64,000 bases of DNA from Akkermansiaceae bacterium (GCA_905182475.1 CAJJBR010000016.1:17777-81776); one strand, 5' to 3'; numbered from the stretch's first letter, positions 38,422-48,073 are shown. Notes: generated by a model from the sequence alone, not told the origin. Made by a program: numbers and translations.

Positions 38422-38625
38422 TCAGACAATCAGTCCTATCTGGCAGGTTTCGGACGTGCCGCTGACTTCGCAAGCGGTTTTTGCTTTCGTAATCACCAGC
38501 AGAAAGTTTCGCCACTCCGAATAGCCCAAGAGATACTGGAGATCGCGGGCGAGCCAGAATTCGACATCGGTTTCGGTTTTCTGCGCGAATGACTCGAAGT
38601 CTTTGGTTAGGCTCTGTAGCAGTGA
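38422..38625 (-). pseudogene. Scrap of a DinD-type (DNA-damage-inducible protein D) gene
   Basis: The minus-strand frame, bounded by stops, reads LTKDFESFAQKTETDVEFWL, then ARDLQYLLGYSEWRNF and VITKAKTACEVSGT. This matches the N-terminal region of DinD (EFWxARxLxxxLGYxxWxNFxxVIxKAxxAC). There is no start codon, and the rest of the roughly 280-residue protein is absent. It lies between vapC and the kinase fusion gene. Confidence 0.75.
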
Positions 38626-38660
38626 TCACCCGAGTTCAAAACTTCCATTTGGATGTTTGA

Positions 38661-41600
38661 TTACTCCCACTCACACAACCCATCGATATGCGCGGCCGAT
38701 CCGTCGCGCAGCCAGCCATCTAGCTGGGCGGGATCTTTGAGCTGCTGGCCGCGGAGGCGGGGGACGACGAGGTAGTTGCAGGTGATCCCGGGAAGGACGC
38801 TCATGTCGCCCCAAATTTTTTCGAACTGGGTGACGGGGAAAATGTCTTCCTGGCCGTGGCCCCAGCGTTTTTTTACGTCTTTGAGGGTGACGTAGGTCGG
38901 GAGCTGGGCGGCGAGCTTGCGAATCGCGGCGGTGATTTTTGCTTCGTCCTCCGCGAGCAGGTCATCGCGGGAGAGGCCAAGGCGGGCGAGGAGTTGGTCG
39001 ATATCGATCCAGCAGCTCAGGGTGTTGTAGTAGCTGAGGGCGAACTCGTCCTCCTCGTTGGGCATGGCGAGGCCTTCGACGAGCCGCACCTGTCCGTTGA
39101 CCCGAGCGAGGCCGCCGCCCCTGTCCTCCAGGCGGCGTGAAATGACCTCGAAGGTCATGGTTGCGCCGCTTTCCAAATGTGCGCCGAGGAGGGTGGGGTC
39201 GAGGTCGGCACCGAGGGTGTCGATGTTGTGGAGGAAAAGCGTTTTCAAACCCGGCCTTTCCCGCAGGACGGCGGCGAGGGTGCCGTTGCGGAGCATGTTG
39301 GGAAGCTCGAAGAAATGGCCGACCGGGTGGAGGCACTGGAGCGGGAGGTTGTCGGTGTAGTCGCTGCCTTCCCCGGCTTCCTTCGCCCAGCCGATGAGTG
39401 CAGTGCGGAGGGAGTCGCGGACTTTCTGCTGCTGCTCATCGAGCATCTGTTGGGGCATTTCCTCCCAGGCGAAGCGGAGATCGCGTTCCGTGGGAACCAT
39501 ACGCAGGCCGACGGATTTACCGCGCGAAAGGAACAACGAGCCGGGATAATCGTAATTCTCGACATGGCCGAGGAAGGCCTCCGTGGGTGCGTTGGTGAGA
39601 TAGCTGGTGGTGAAAATGTGCGGCACCGTCGCCCCGGATTCCTTGGAAACGCGGCGACTCTTGGCGAGGTGGGTCTCGATGAAGGTTCGGTGCTTTCCTC
39701 CGAGTTTGGCGAAGGGATTGAGCGCCTTGCACACACCCGCGCCCTGGGTCCAGCGGCTGCCCGCACCTGCAGCGAGGCTGATGACCGCGACGCTTCCGTC
39801 TTTAAGCGCAGCGGCGCCGATTTTCCTCAGGTCTTCATTCCCACCGGCGCTGAAATCCTGCACATCCTCAGGCCTGACGTCCTCGATGATAGAGTTGTTG
39901 GGCAGGCGGTTCTGCGCGAGGCCGATCCGTCCGTTCTGCAGATCCTGGCGGATCTTTTCATGGAGTTCGCGGTCGAATCCGTTTTCCGTGAGAAGATCTG
40001 CGAGCGAGTTCCCGGAGGACGAACCGGTTTCGTTCCGTGGCAGAAAAGAATCGAAGAGATTCTGCACCAAGCCTTGGAATGCAGGGGTGTTGCGGGATTC
40101 TGCAGCTAGGCAGTCGAGCTCGGCGCGGGTGCTAGCGGGCAGGCTGCGCGGATCTTGGCGTAGTGTTGATGGCAGCTGTAGCTTGTAGTAGCGGGGCGGT
40201 AGTAGGGCGGATTTTCCGGTGAGAATTTCCGAAAATGTGCCGTGTGAATTGATCGCAAAATCGTAGACCACTGGCTCCATCGCGAAGGGCAGGGCGTCCT
40301 GCAAACGAGCTTTCGCGGCGGACATGATGCGCTGCATCGCGGCCTGCGCTTCGATTTTTCGCTCCGGCGCGAAGATGAAACCCATACCTCCACCGGACAT
40401 CCCGCCGAGCATCCAGAATCCCCAGAAATCATCGCCGAATTCCTTCTCGGCGGCGGCGATGAGCTGCTCGGTGTAAAGCGTGGTCGCCCACGGGATGATG
40501 GTCTGGATGGGGCCGCGAAAATTCTCGGTGGTGATTGCGCCAAGCTTCTTGATATCGCCTTGGCTGAGTGCCCCGACGATCTTTTCCAATAGATCGAGTG
40601 CCTCGCGACGACCGACCCATTCCTTGTCCCCACGCAGGAGATATTTCTCCGTCACCATTTCCAGAATAGGCCCGACGTTCTGCGCCATGCCGCCGTGGAC
40701 GAGGACGAGAGAATCTTGCAAGGCATTGCGGGCGCTTTCCGGGATTTCCTCCGCAGTGAAAACCTTGTGGGTGGGCATCAGGCGACCGCGTGAAATACCA
40801 TGCTCCGGATCGGTCTCCTCGGCGATGGCTCCCTCAATGAGCTTGATACCAGGCCAGACGCCGCCCGAATCCTGCCAGCCGCCGCCAGAACCTCCGATCC
40901 ACTCTCCGAGGATTGCTCGTGCGAGGACGATGCGGCGCTCGCTTTCCTGGAGCTCGCCGGTGAGCTCTGCCGTTTGCCCGGTGGCTCGCATGCAGGCGCT
41001 GATGAGGGCGGCGAGAAGATTGGTGGAAACGGCAAGCCGCGAGCCTTTCGGGATATCGTTCACACTGGAGACGAGCTCGATACCGAGACCGGGGCCGACG
41101 AGTTTTTCCAATAGCGCTTCCAGCGTCTGACCGGAGCCCTCGATACCCGGAGGCACCACGCCGCTGGCGATGACCGCCGCCTTGAGGAGTCCAAGATGGT
41201 CTTTCGCAAAATCGAAGACATCACCGAGCGAGGTAACATCGGCGGTGGCATTGAGATCGATGCTGGTGAGCCGGATCACCGGCTTCTCGATCACGCGTAG
41301 GTATGCCTCCACCGGAGGGCTGGGTTTTGCATCGCGGCCGTGGACACCGAGATCTACGGACACATTGATCACACGTGCCCCTTCCGGGAAATCCATGCCG
41401 AGAAAAAAGATATCGGACCACGCCGAGTGCGTGAGATCCATGCGGACGGGGGTCGTTTCCCGCAGGATGGGAAAGGTGCCATTCTCCGATGTATCTAGTA
41501 GCTCCTTCCGGAAACGTAGCGGATGATCCGAGGGATGCCCCATGCGGAACATCCAGCGATTCCCATCGACCGATCTCACGCTGGAGCGCACCTGATCAGC

Positions 41601-41987
41601 AAGCGTCTGGAAGGCAAGGGAATGGAAGGCGGAGGCCAGCGAAGAGCTGAGGGCATCGCCGGATCCCTGCGCGGTTTGCGCGTCGATGAATTCGTCAATC
41701 GCCTCTTCGAAGCGGCGTTGCAGGAGATGCTCATAGCCTGCGAAAGGGATGCTGCCCGCAGGCTTTTTCGACAACAGCGGTGGCAAGTGGAAGCGGTGGA
41801 TCGCGTAGAGAAAAAACAGCGAGCGGACGCGGTGGTAAAGGTTTTCGCTCCGGCGGCGGAAGGTATCGAGTTCCGTGCAGGCAGCAAGAAGCCCGTCAAT
41901 GGAAAGCCCTTCGCAAAGCGATTCGAGCGATGTGTCCCGGTATGCCGGATCATCCGAGACGATGACGCTGAGAAATGGTGAACTCAT
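38661..41987 (-). CDS. Fused sugar kinase (GHMP, fucokinase-like) and UDP-sugar pyrophosphorylase-like protein
   Basis: The 1108-residue protein has at least three parts. Residues 1-170 are helical and unrecognised. About 180-600 is a GHMP kinase related to L-fucokinase: [11 protein letters not shown] at 182-192, [17 protein letters not shown] at 311-327 (ATP loop), [19 protein letters not shown] at 365-383 and [12 protein letters not shown] at 528-539. About 730-1100 is a nucleotidyltransferase of the UDPGP type, with [17 protein letters not shown] (735-751), an invariant-type Lys soon after, and [12 protein letters not shown]. The expected activity is phosphorylation of a free sugar at C1 followed by NDP transfer. 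In known FKP proteins the domain order is the reverse. It is followed after 2 bases upstream by another nucleotidyltransferase gene (41990). Confidence 0.85.
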   Translation of the reverse strand: MSSPFLSVIVSDDPAYRDTSLESLCEGLSIDGLLAACTELDTFRRRSENLYHRVRSLFFLYAIHRFHLPPLLSKKPAGSIPFAGYEHLLQRRFEEAIDEFIDAQTAQGSGDALSSSLASAFHSLAFQTLADQVRSSVRSVDGNRWMFRMGHPSDHPLRFRKELLDTSENGTFPILRETTPVRMDLTHSAWSDIFFLGMDFPEGARVINVSVDLGVHGRDAKPSPPVEAYLRVIEKPVIRLTSIDLNATADVTSLGDVFDFAKDHLGLLKAAVIASGVVPPGIEGSGQTLEALLEKLVGPGLGIELVSSVNDIPKGSRLAVSTNLLAALISACMRATGQTAELTGELQESERRIVLARAILGEWIGGSGGGWQDSGGVWPGIKLIEGAIAEETDPEHGISRGRLMPTHKVFTAEEIPESARNALQDSLVLVHGGMAQNVGPILEMVTEKYLLRGDKEWVGRREALDLLEKIVGALSQGDIKKLGAITTENFRGPIQTIIPWATTLYTEQLIAAAEKEFGDDFWGFWMLGGMSGGGMGFIFAPERKIEAQAAMQRIMSAAKARLQDALPFAMEPVVYDFAINSHGTFSEILTGKSALLPPRYYKLQLPSTLRQDPRSLPASTRAELDCLAAESRNTPAFQGLVQNLFDSFLPRNETGSSSGNSLADLLTENGFDRELHEKIRQDLQNGRIGLAQNRLPNNSIIEDVRPEDVQDFSAGGNEDLRKIGAAALKDGSVAVISLAAGAGSRWTQGAGVCKALNPFAKLGGKHRTFIETHLAKSRRVSKESGATVPHIFTTSYLTNAPTEAFLGHVENYDYPGSLFLSRGKSVGLRMVPTERDLRFAWEEMPQQMLDEQQQKVRDSLRTALIGWAKEAGEGSDYTDNLPLQCLHPVGHFFELPNMLRNGTLAAVLRERPGLKTLFLHNIDTLGADLDPTLLGAHLESGATMTFEVISRRLEDRGGGLARVNGQVRLVEGLAMPNEEDEFALSYYNTLSCWIDIDQLLARLGLSRDDLLAEDEAKITAAIRKLAAQLPTYVTLKDVKKRWGHGQEDIFPVTQFEKIWGDMSVLPGITCNYLVVPRLRGQQLKDPAQLDGWLRDGSAAHIDGLCEWE

Positions 41988-41989
41988 GT

Positions 41990-42814
41990 CTAGCGGTTGC
42001 TGGTGGCGAGGAGTTCGAGTAGGGAAACGAGAACCCCATCACGCTGCGGACCGTCGAGGGCGAGAGCGAGCTGGGCGATCAGGAGGCCGTTCTGCTCATC
42101 AAGGTTGAAACGCCGGCCCTGGATCTCGTAGGCGAGGCAGCGTTCCGTTTTCGCCAGTTTTCCTAAGCTCGCTGAAACGCCATTCCCTGAACCGTCGTTC
42201 AGGATCTCGATGAATTTCGGGCTGAGCGCGTGCATGCCGAAAAAGCAGAGATATTGTGCCGCCCGCAGACCCGGGATCGTCAGGTGTTGCTCGGCAAGGG
42301 TCGGGCTGGGTTTTTCGATGACATTGCGGATTTCGTAAAGGCCGGCCGCCTGCGGAACTTTCACACCCCCGATCGCGCCATAGAGCGGCAGCTTGCTCTC
42401 ATGCGTCGCCTGCACCGCAGACATGGAGCATGAGTTTGTCTCTGCGGTTTTCAAGAGCTGGGAAACGCAGGATCGGTCCGTGTGGCTGAGGTAAAGGTGA
42501 TCGCTGACCATCAGCAGGAAAGGGTCGCCGTCGATGAAATCGCTGGCCTGCAAAATCGCATCGCCGTAGCCGGCTGGGTTCGCCTGCTCGATGAAGGTGA
42601 CCTGCTCCGCATGCGGGCCAGAAGCTTTCCGGTATGCTTCCGTATCGCCGGCGGCGACGACCACCTGTGCAGAGGTGATCCCGGAGGCGAACACCTCGTC
42701 CAAAAGAACTTGGAGAGCTGTTTGCGATGTCCCCGATCGGCTGGTGACTGCCTGGAGTGGAAGGTGGTGCTGGTCGGGGCCGGCTGCGGTGATGACTGCC
42801 TTGCGAATTTTCAT
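41990..42814 (-). CDS. Sugar-1-phosphate nucleotidyltransferase family protein (GalU/RfbA-like fold, atypical)
   Basis: The 274-residue product starts at ATG 42814 ([20 protein letters not shown]). The Rossmann-type NTP-transferase core is visible: VITAAG at the N-terminus, [20 protein letters not shown] (about 80-99), [13 protein letters not shown] with the metal Asp and [12 protein letters not shown]. The usual Lys/Arg of the GxGTRxxP loop is replaced by PDQHHLPLQ, so activity may differ from GalU. It ends 2 bases before the kinase fusion start, so the two are cotranscribed and probably act in one nucleotide-sugar route. It is divergent from pcp. Confidence 0.78.
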   Translation of the reverse strand: MKIRKAVITAAGPDQHHLPLQAVTSRSGTSQTALQVLLDEVFASGITSAQVVVAAGDTEAYRKASGPHAEQVTFIEQANPAGYGDAILQASDFIDGDPFLLMVSDHLYLSHTDRSCVSQLLKTAETNSCSMSAVQATHESKLPLYGAIGGVKVPQAAGLYEIRNVIEKPSPTLAEQHLTIPGLRAAQYLCFFGMHALSPKFIEILNDGSGNGVSASLGKLAKTERCLAYEIQGRRFNLDEQNGLLIAQLALALDGPQRDGVLVSLLELLATSNR

Positions 42815-42903
42815 GGAGCTGTGGATGGACTTTGTCAGAAAAATCCCGCACTGGACGACAGAAAAATCCTTCATCGGAATCCCAGATATCATTACACTTC
42901 CCC

Positions 42904-43503
42904 ATGCCCGTCCTCGTCACCGCATTCAGCCCGTTCGGCGGGCGGGAAAAAAACGCATCGTCCTTGGCTCTGGATGTGCTCCGGAAGCAATTCCCGCGGA
43001 TCCGCACCCGCATCCTTCCTGTGGATTCGGTGATTGCACCGTCCCGCCTTAGGCAGGCGATACGGCTGATCCGCCCCTCGGCGATCATTATGCTAGGAGA
43101 AGCGGCGGGAAGCGTGGGGTTTCGCTTAGAGACCACAGCTTGGAACCTGTTGGACTTCCGGATTCCGGACATCGTTGGGAAACAGCCTGTCGGCCGCCTG
43201 ATCAAAGGTGGAGCTCCTGCATCGCTTTCCTCCACCCTTCCTTTGGGAGAAATTTATAACCGCCTCCAGGCATTGCGTTACCCAGTCACTAAATCGGACG
43301 ATCCCGGCCGCTACCTATGCAATCAGATATTTTTCGGCGCTCTCCACGAACTCGGGAAACTTGAATTGAAAATTCCCGCAGGCTTCATCCACCTTCCACT
43401 TGAGGATCAATTACCAACTGCAAAGGCGGCTCGAGGGTTGGCCGAAATCATCAGGATCGTTGACACTGCGGCATATGAAGAATCCATGAAATATCCTCAC
43501 TAA
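42904..43503 (+). CDS. pcp: Pyroglutamyl-peptidase I
   Basis: The 199-residue cysteine peptidase removes N-terminal pyroglutamate from peptides in the cytoplasm. From ATG 42904 it reads MPVLVTAFSPFGGREKNASS. The catalytic triad can be placed: Glu about 66 in MLGEAAGS, Cys about 139 in DPGRYLCNQIFFGALH, His about 163 in GFIHLPL. Length is close to the normal 210-215, and the last helix may be short. The 89-base gap to the divergent nucleotidyltransferase gene must hold both promoters. Confidence 0.9.
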   Translation: MPVLVTAFSPFGGREKNASSLALDVLRKQFPRIRTRILPVDSVIAPSRLRQAIRLIRPSAIIMLGEAAGSVGFRLETTAWNLLDFRIPDIVGKQPVGRLIKGGAPASLSSTLPLGEIYNRLQALRYPVTKSDDPGRYLCNQIFFGALHELGKLELKIPAGFIHLPLEDQLPTAKAARGLAEIIRIVDTAAYEESMKYPH

Positions 43504-43509
43504 TCGAAG

Positions 43510-43647
43510 AATGAGCTACTGACCATCCCTGCCGGGAAAACGGTCAGCTATGGCGAACGCGCAGACCGGATCGGCTCGCTGACCGGTTATGCGGGGGATT
43601 GGACAGGAAACGGCTGGCTGCTGGCGCACGAAGGTGCCGAGATCTGA
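43510..43647 (+). pseudogene. Remnant of an Ogt/Ada-type DNA alkyltransferase
   Basis: The frame reads LLTIPAGKTVSYGERADRIG, the helix-turn-helix DNA-binding part of O6-alkylguanine-DNA alkyltransferases, then jumps to GNGWLLAHEGAEI and TGA. The active-site PCHRV block and the first half of the protein are missing, and there is no start codon. It begins 7 bases after the pcp stop. Confidence 0.65.
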
Positions 43648-43766
43648 ACGGCTTCAAAATAGCTCGATATATAAGCTTTTCCTGATATTTTGCCTGCTCG
43701 AAACGTATTTTCCTAGCGGCTATTGCTACCCTTCCTCTTCTTAACTCCTGCGACCACATCGACGCG

Positions 43767-44366
43767 GTGGGAGACAAGGTCGATGAGCTCAAAGACCTCC
43801 GCAAGGAAAGCACTCAAGGGATCGACGGGATAAAAATCGGCCAGATCCTCGATGATGTGAAGGGCGGCCCGACAGTTCAGGATTTGGCGCAAACAGAATT
43901 CGACACATTCATTTCCGAACCTGGGCGTTTGAATATTGTGGATTTCCATGCCGAATGGTGTGGGCCGTGTAAGAAGCTTGGGCCCGTTCTTACCGAGGTG
44001 GTTAATGCCAACTCCGGGGTGGCTAGGTTGGGAAAGATTGATGTCGATCAGGCCGGAGAACTTTCGCAAACTCTGGGTGTCAGGAGGATCCCGGACGTCC
44101 GGTTTTATGTTGATGGCCAGCTTGTTCACCGCTTCACAGGAGGTAAACCCAAGGCTGCCTTGGAAAAACTGGTAAAAGCCCATACCGCATCAATGGTACC
44201 GATAGACGATTTCGCGGGTCAATTGAATGCAGGTTTGGACGGTGTGGTTGGTGGCGGAACGGTACCGGTGCCGACCGGAGCACAGGACAATTCGAAGCCT
44301 ATTGATGAAGCGATGAAGCCAATGGATAAGGAATGGCTTCCGCCTGGCATGAGCCGCAAAAAGTAG
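43767..44366 (+). CDS. Thioredoxin-domain protein, probably a lipoprotein with a damaged start
   Basis: From GTG 43767 the product is 199 residues. The thioredoxin domain spans about 40-145, with IVDFHAEWCGPCKKLGPVL (active-site Cys 65 and 68) and the cis-Pro in RRIPDVRFYVDG. A Gly/Pro-rich tail of about 50 residues follows. In frame upstream (43701-43766) the sequence encodes KRIFLAAIATLPLLNSCDHI, a lipoprotein signal with a Cys lipobox, but no ATG/GTG/TTG precedes it: the codon before KR is TCG. Either the start was lost, or ATT 43707 or GTG 43767 is used. A dithiol/disulfide role at the membrane is likely. Confidence 0.78.
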   Translation: MGDKVDELKDLRKESTQGIDGIKIGQILDDVKGGPTVQDLAQTEFDTFISEPGRLNIVDFHAEWCGPCKKLGPVLTEVVNANSGVARLGKIDVDQAGELSQTLGVRRIPDVRFYVDGQLVHRFTGGKPKAALEKLVKAHTASMVPIDDFAGQLNAGLDGVVGGGTVPVPTGAQDNSKPIDEAMKPMDKEWLPPGMSRKK

Positions 44367-44382
44367 GCTGCTGTTTTAGCCG

Positions 44383-44421
44383 AGCAACTCGCGCACCATG
44401 GAGGCGTTGAGTTTTTTCACG
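44383..44421. repeat. 39-bp direct repeat, left copy (SNF2 gene 3' end)
   Basis: It matches 45405-45443 at 38 of 39 bases. On the minus strand it encodes VKKLNASMVRELL, followed by G and TAA, the exact C-terminus of the SNF2 protein at 45398. The bases just outside differ by synonymous changes (CTC GGC TAA against CTG GGA TGA), so it is a real second copy of the gene end. Confidence 0.8.
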
Positions 44422-44567
44422 TTGTCGCATCGTCCTCCTCGCGTCGGGAGCTGGTGCGTTGAAAAACTCTACGGCGTGGAGGGGCAGAGGGCGTTCGATG
44501 ATTTTTAGGCTCACTCTCTTCCGCACTCGGGCGATCTTTCCTCTTTTCGATTCTGAGCAGCGTAATT

Positions 44568-44999
44568 TCACGGATTCACCTTCAGTCCCACCTCTATCGC
44601 AAGGGATCTCTGCCGATTGTCAAAACTCCAGAAATCTCGCGCTCCGAGTTCGACCGCAGCGGCTACCTGAACGATATCGAAGCTGCGCGTTCGCTTTGAG
44701 GACGTGTGCGCCCGGGCAAAGCCAAGAGACCGCTGGAAAACCCTTATCCAGTCGGGTTCGACAAGTTCCAACATTTTCGCCCGCTTCAGCTCCCAAATCC
44801 TTGCTTCGGATTCTACGGCATTTACCTCATCGATATCACTCCTGCCTACCGCTAGTCGAATCGCGTTGCAGATCTCAAGCGACAGCATGGAGTTGAACAA
44901 AAGGGGCGCGGTCGCCGTCGTCATCAATTTTGCCGCCCTTCCGGTGTTTATATCTTGGATCGCAAGAGAGATCAGAACGCTAGTATCCGCATAAATCAT
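44568..44999 (-). CDS. PIN-domain toxin (VapC family)
   Basis: The 143-residue toxin starts at ATG 44999 (MIYADTSVLISLAIQDINTG). PIN acidic residues: Asp 5 in YADTSVL, Glu in LSLEICNAIRLA (about 43), Asp in RSFDIVQVAAAVELGA (about 108) and Asp in FWSFDNRQ (about 126). The start is 1 base after the antitoxin stop (TAATATG). This is the PIN type usually paired with Phd-like antitoxins. Confidence 0.88.
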   Translation of the reverse strand: MIYADTSVLISLAIQDINTGRAAKLMTTATAPLLFNSMLSLEICNAIRLAVGRSDIDEVNAVESEARIWELKRAKMLELVEPDWIRVFQRSLGFARAHTSSKRTRSFDIVQVAAAVELGARDFWSFDNRQRSLAIEVGLKVNP

Positions 45000-45000
45000 A

Positions 45001-45258
45001 TTACCAGCGGTAACCTTTCCTGTCCTCTTCGATCGCGCTTCCCTGAATCTTTGGAGCCGCTTCGAGCCATTCTCGCTGGTCTGCCACCCATCCTGCCCAA
45101 TCCACTTTGCGTTCCGCCCCGTCCTCCGATGTTTCCAAGGGAACCAGCTTCCCAACGCTCTTCCCACGTCGTGTGATCACAATCTCCGCCCCAGCCTCCA
45201 CATCAACTAACAGCTTGGAAAGATGATGCTGCGCTTCTCGAACCGTAGCTGTTTTCAT
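45001..45258 (-). CDS. Phd-like antitoxin
   Basis: The 85-residue antitoxin starts at ATG 45258 (MKTATVREAQHHLSKLLVDV) and has the Phd/YefM core EAGAEIVITRRGKSVGKLVP. The C-terminal half, rich in Trp (KVDWAGWVADQREWLE), should bind the toxin. It is in order antitoxin then toxin on the minus strand. The module lies between the two copies of the SNF2 3'-end repeat. Confidence 0.9.
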   Translation of the reverse strand: MKTATVREAQHHLSKLLVDVEAGAEIVITRRGKSVGKLVPLETSEDGAERKVDWAGWVADQREWLEAAPKIQGSAIEEDRKGYRW

Positions 45259-45397
45259 TTGTTGACAACTTTGACGCACATTCTGCATTTGTCAAGCTGG
45301 GACAATATCCACTCTAGGGCATCTACATTTGGAACGACTCCACCTGTGGTAGAAGATTTTAACCGCAGATGTCCTGATTTCCGTTCGCCGACTGATG

Positions 45398-48073
45398 TCA
45401 TCCCAGCAACTCGCGCACCATGGAGGCGTTGAGCTTTTTCACGATATCCGCGTCTGCGAGGAGGCCGTCTGCGAGGGCGGCTTTTTCCTGTTGAAGTTTG
45501 TGGATGCGTTCTTCGACGGTTTCTTGGCAGAGGAGCTTGTGGACGAAGACCGGCTTGTCCTGGCCGATGCGATAGGCGCGGTCTGTCGCTTGCGCTTCGG
45601 CGGCAGGGTTCCACCAAGGATCGTAGTGGATGACGGTATCGGCGGCGGTGAGGTTCAGGCCGGTGCCGCCTGCTTTGAGGGAGATGAGGAAAACGGGGAA
45701 CTTTCCGGTCTGGAATTGCTCGACGAGTTTTCCCCTGTCTTTTGATCCGCCAGTGAGCTTCAGGTAGGCGATTTTTTCACTGACGAGATGCTCTTCGATC
45801 AATGAAAGCATGGTGGTAAATTGTGAAAAGATCAGGATGCGACGGCCTTCCTCGACGAGAGTGCCGAGGAGATTTTTGAGGAATTCCAGTTTCGCGGAGC
45901 TTTTGACGCCGTCGGAGAAATCGGGAGGAAGGAGGCGTGGATCGCAGCAGATTTGGCGGAGCTTGAGGAGGGCATCGAGGAAGACGATCTGGGATTGTTC
46001 GATGCCGCGTGCGGCGATGGCTTCGCGGACTCGCTTGTCCATGGTGGCGCGGACGGTTTCGTAGAGATCCTTTTGCTCGGAGTGCAGCTCGATGAGGTGC
46101 ACCATGATCGTTTTTGGAGGCAACTCGGTCGCCACCTGATCCTTGGTTCGACGGAGAACGAGCGGGGCGATGCGTTTTTTGAGAAGTTCGTTTTTCTCCA
46201 CGTCGGCTTCGTCCTCGATGGGTTTGCGGAAGTTCTTAGTAAATGCGTCTTCGGTGCCGAGGTAGCCGGGAATTAGGAAATGCATCAGGCTCCACAGCTC
46301 GCCAAGGTGGTTTTCAATGGGTGTCCCGGAAAGGCAGAGGCGGTGGCGGGCGATTACCCGGCATGCAGCTTTGGCGACCTTTGCCTTTGGGTTCTTGATG
46401 TATTGTGCCTCATCGAGAACCAATACGTGATACTGGAAGCCTAGTAGTTTCTCGATATCTCGCTGCAGGAGGGCGAAGGAAGTGATGACAAGATCGGCGT
46501 GGGGAATGGAGCGATAGTATTTTTTCCGGTCGGCACCGTTCAGCACGAGGACGGTGAGGCCGGGGGCGAATTTGACTGCCTCGGCACGCCAGTTCGGCAC
46601 TACGGAAGTCGGGGCGATAACAAGTGAGGGTTTTCCGCCGCTGCGCCCACTGGTTTTCTCTTCCATCAGATGGGCGAGGGTCTGCATGGTTTTGCCGAGA
46701 CCCATGTCATCCGCGAGGATACCGTGGAGTCCGTGACGGGCGAGGAACTGCATCCATTGGAAGCCGGATTTTTGGTAATCGCGCAGGGTTGCCTTAATTC
46801 CTGCGGGTGTTTCCAGTTCCTCCATGCTGGAAAAGTTTTCCAGGCGTTTTTTCAGTTTCGCGAGGCCTTTCGGGGTATCGATGCCCAGGCCTTCCAATCC
46901 GCCCAATGCCGCAGCATCAAGCGCATGAACCTGAACTTTTCCGAAAAACTTCGGATCCACCAGAGCGGAGAGGTGGTGGAGGATGCGCCTAACCCTGCCG
47001 ATGGGGAGTTTGAGCGCATCTCCGTTTGGCAGTGGGGCGTAAACGAAGCCGTTGTTGGGGCGGTCGAGGGTTTCCTCTAGGAAATCCTGTTTCAATAATC
47101 CCGCGAGGATGGGCATGAGATCGTATCTTTGCCCGTCCACATCGAAGCCGACTGAGAGGCTGAACCACCCTCCATCGGAAAAATCCCCGTCGTAATCCTC
47201 CTCTTCATCGCCTTCGGACGAGAGCTTCGTATGCCACTTGTCCGGATCTGCATCATGAACTTGGTGGCCGACACTCTCCTCGAATGAAACGCTCCAGCCC
47301 ATGTCCGCGAGGTTTTCTGCCAATTCTCCCCGGAACTGGTGCCAGAAGGTATCCACTGGAATCCTGCCGGGATCAGGGAACCATCTGTCGTTTCCGCCAA
47401 GGGTATCGGCGGAGCGGGATTTCATGCTGAGAAGAAACCGCCAAGCTGGGTTCGACTTCATCGAGGATAAGCCCGTTTCGCGCAGTTGCCGAACGGCTCG
47501 CAGTTCTGCAGGTGTGTTGCCACCCTCACCTGCATCGCCGAGAGGTTTGCGAAGATTCCCGTAGTTGACGAAGGCTTCGCCAAAAATCCATTCCTCCGGC
47601 TCTTTCTCGCCAAGCGATTGCAGAAGCAGTTTCGTAGCCCGATCCACCTCGCCCTTCCGTATCAAGAGTTCGAACTTCGGATCCGGAGCAGCTTCCCTGG
47701 TTCCCTCAGTCCCTCCATCCCTCAGTCCCAACTCCCCCGCCACGGCCTCCACCGCAGTCTTTCCGAAATACCTCCCAAGCCGCCGCTCCTTCGCCATTTT
47801 CCCGACGACTGCGAATCCGTGTTCACAAAAAGCCCCGATCTCGCAGGGGCATGTTGTCTCGAACCCGAAACTGCCGCCCTCTTGCCAAAACGCTCCGTCC
47901 ACCTCCGCTCCGGCGACCATTGCCGAGAAACAGATTTCACCAGCGCCCTCGTCTAGGCGTAGGTTTTTCACCTTGGAAACCATTCGCCCGCCGAGACCCC
48001 GCAGCTCCTCCTCGAATCTCTCGACCCAAGTGCCCTCCGCCAGATATTCCTCCAATTCCGCTATGATCTCCAC
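45398..48073 (-). CDS. SNF2-family helicase with N-terminal SWIM zinc finger
   Basis: The product is about 891 residues if started at GTG 48073 (VEIIAELEEYLAEGTWVERF). A SWIM-type zinc motif (CPCEIGAFCEHGF) lies near residue 75. The ATPase core carries GILADDMGLGKTMQTLA (Walker A), LVLDEAQYIKNP (DEAQ), LCLSGTPIENHLGELW, ILIFSQFTTML, LISLKAGGTGLNLTAAD and DRAYRIGQDKPV. Such proteins are ATP-driven translocases on DNA; the substrate is unknown. The frame stays open to 48376, but the upstream part crosses palindromic repeats and has no homology, so a later start is preferred. The exact start is uncertain. Confidence 0.88.
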   Translation of the reverse strand: MEIIAELEEYLAEGTWVERFEEELRGLGGRMVSKVKNLRLDEGAGEICFSAMVAGAEVDGAFWQEGGSFGFETTCPCEIGAFCEHGFAVVGKMAKERRLGRYFGKTAVEAVAGELGLRDGGTEGTREAAPDPKFELLIRKGEVDRATKLLLQSLGEKEPEEWIFGEAFVNYGNLRKPLGDAGEGGNTPAELRAVRQLRETGLSSMKSNPAWRFLLSMKSRSADTLGGNDRWFPDPGRIPVDTFWHQFRGELAENLADMGWSVSFEESVGHQVHDADPDKWHTKLSSEGDEEEDYDGDFSDGGWFSLSVGFDVDGQRYDLMPILAGLLKQDFLEETLDRPNNGFVYAPLPNGDALKLPIGRVRRILHHLSALVDPKFFGKVQVHALDAAALGGLEGLGIDTPKGLAKLKKRLENFSSMEELETPAGIKATLRDYQKSGFQWMQFLARHGLHGILADDMGLGKTMQTLAHLMEEKTSGRSGGKPSLVIAPTSVVPNWRAEAVKFAPGLTVLVLNGADRKKYYRSIPHADLVITSFALLQRDIEKLLGFQYHVLVLDEAQYIKNPKAKVAKAACRVIARHRLCLSGTPIENHLGELWSLMHFLIPGYLGTEDAFTKNFRKPIEDEADVEKNELLKKRIAPLVLRRTKDQVATELPPKTIMVHLIELHSEQKDLYETVRATMDKRVREAIAARGIEQSQIVFLDALLKLRQICCDPRLLPPDFSDGVKSSAKLEFLKNLLGTLVEEGRRILIFSQFTTMLSLIEEHLVSEKIAYLKLTGGSKDRGKLVEQFQTGKFPVFLISLKAGGTGLNLTAADTVIHYDPWWNPAAEAQATDRAYRIGQDKPVFVHKLLCQETVEERIHKLQQEKAALADGLLADADIVKKLNASMVRELLG
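45405..45443. repeat. 39-bp direct repeat, right copy (inside the SNF2 gene 3' end)
   Basis: This is the copy within the intact SNF2 gene, five bases inside its stop. See 44383-44421. Confidence 0.8.

Noticed and set aside
38374..38592. 72-codon plus-strand frame after vapC
   Set aside because: Its translation has no family features, and the opposite strand in the same interval encodes a DinD match.
39177..40109. 310-codon plus-strand frame opposite the kinase fusion
   Set aside because: The minus strand has clear kinase and transferase motifs; the plus frame has no recognisable domain.
44299..44571. 90-codon minus-strand frame between the thioredoxin gene and vapC
   Set aside because: It runs through the SNF2 3'-end repeat out of frame, and its product has no recognisable motif.
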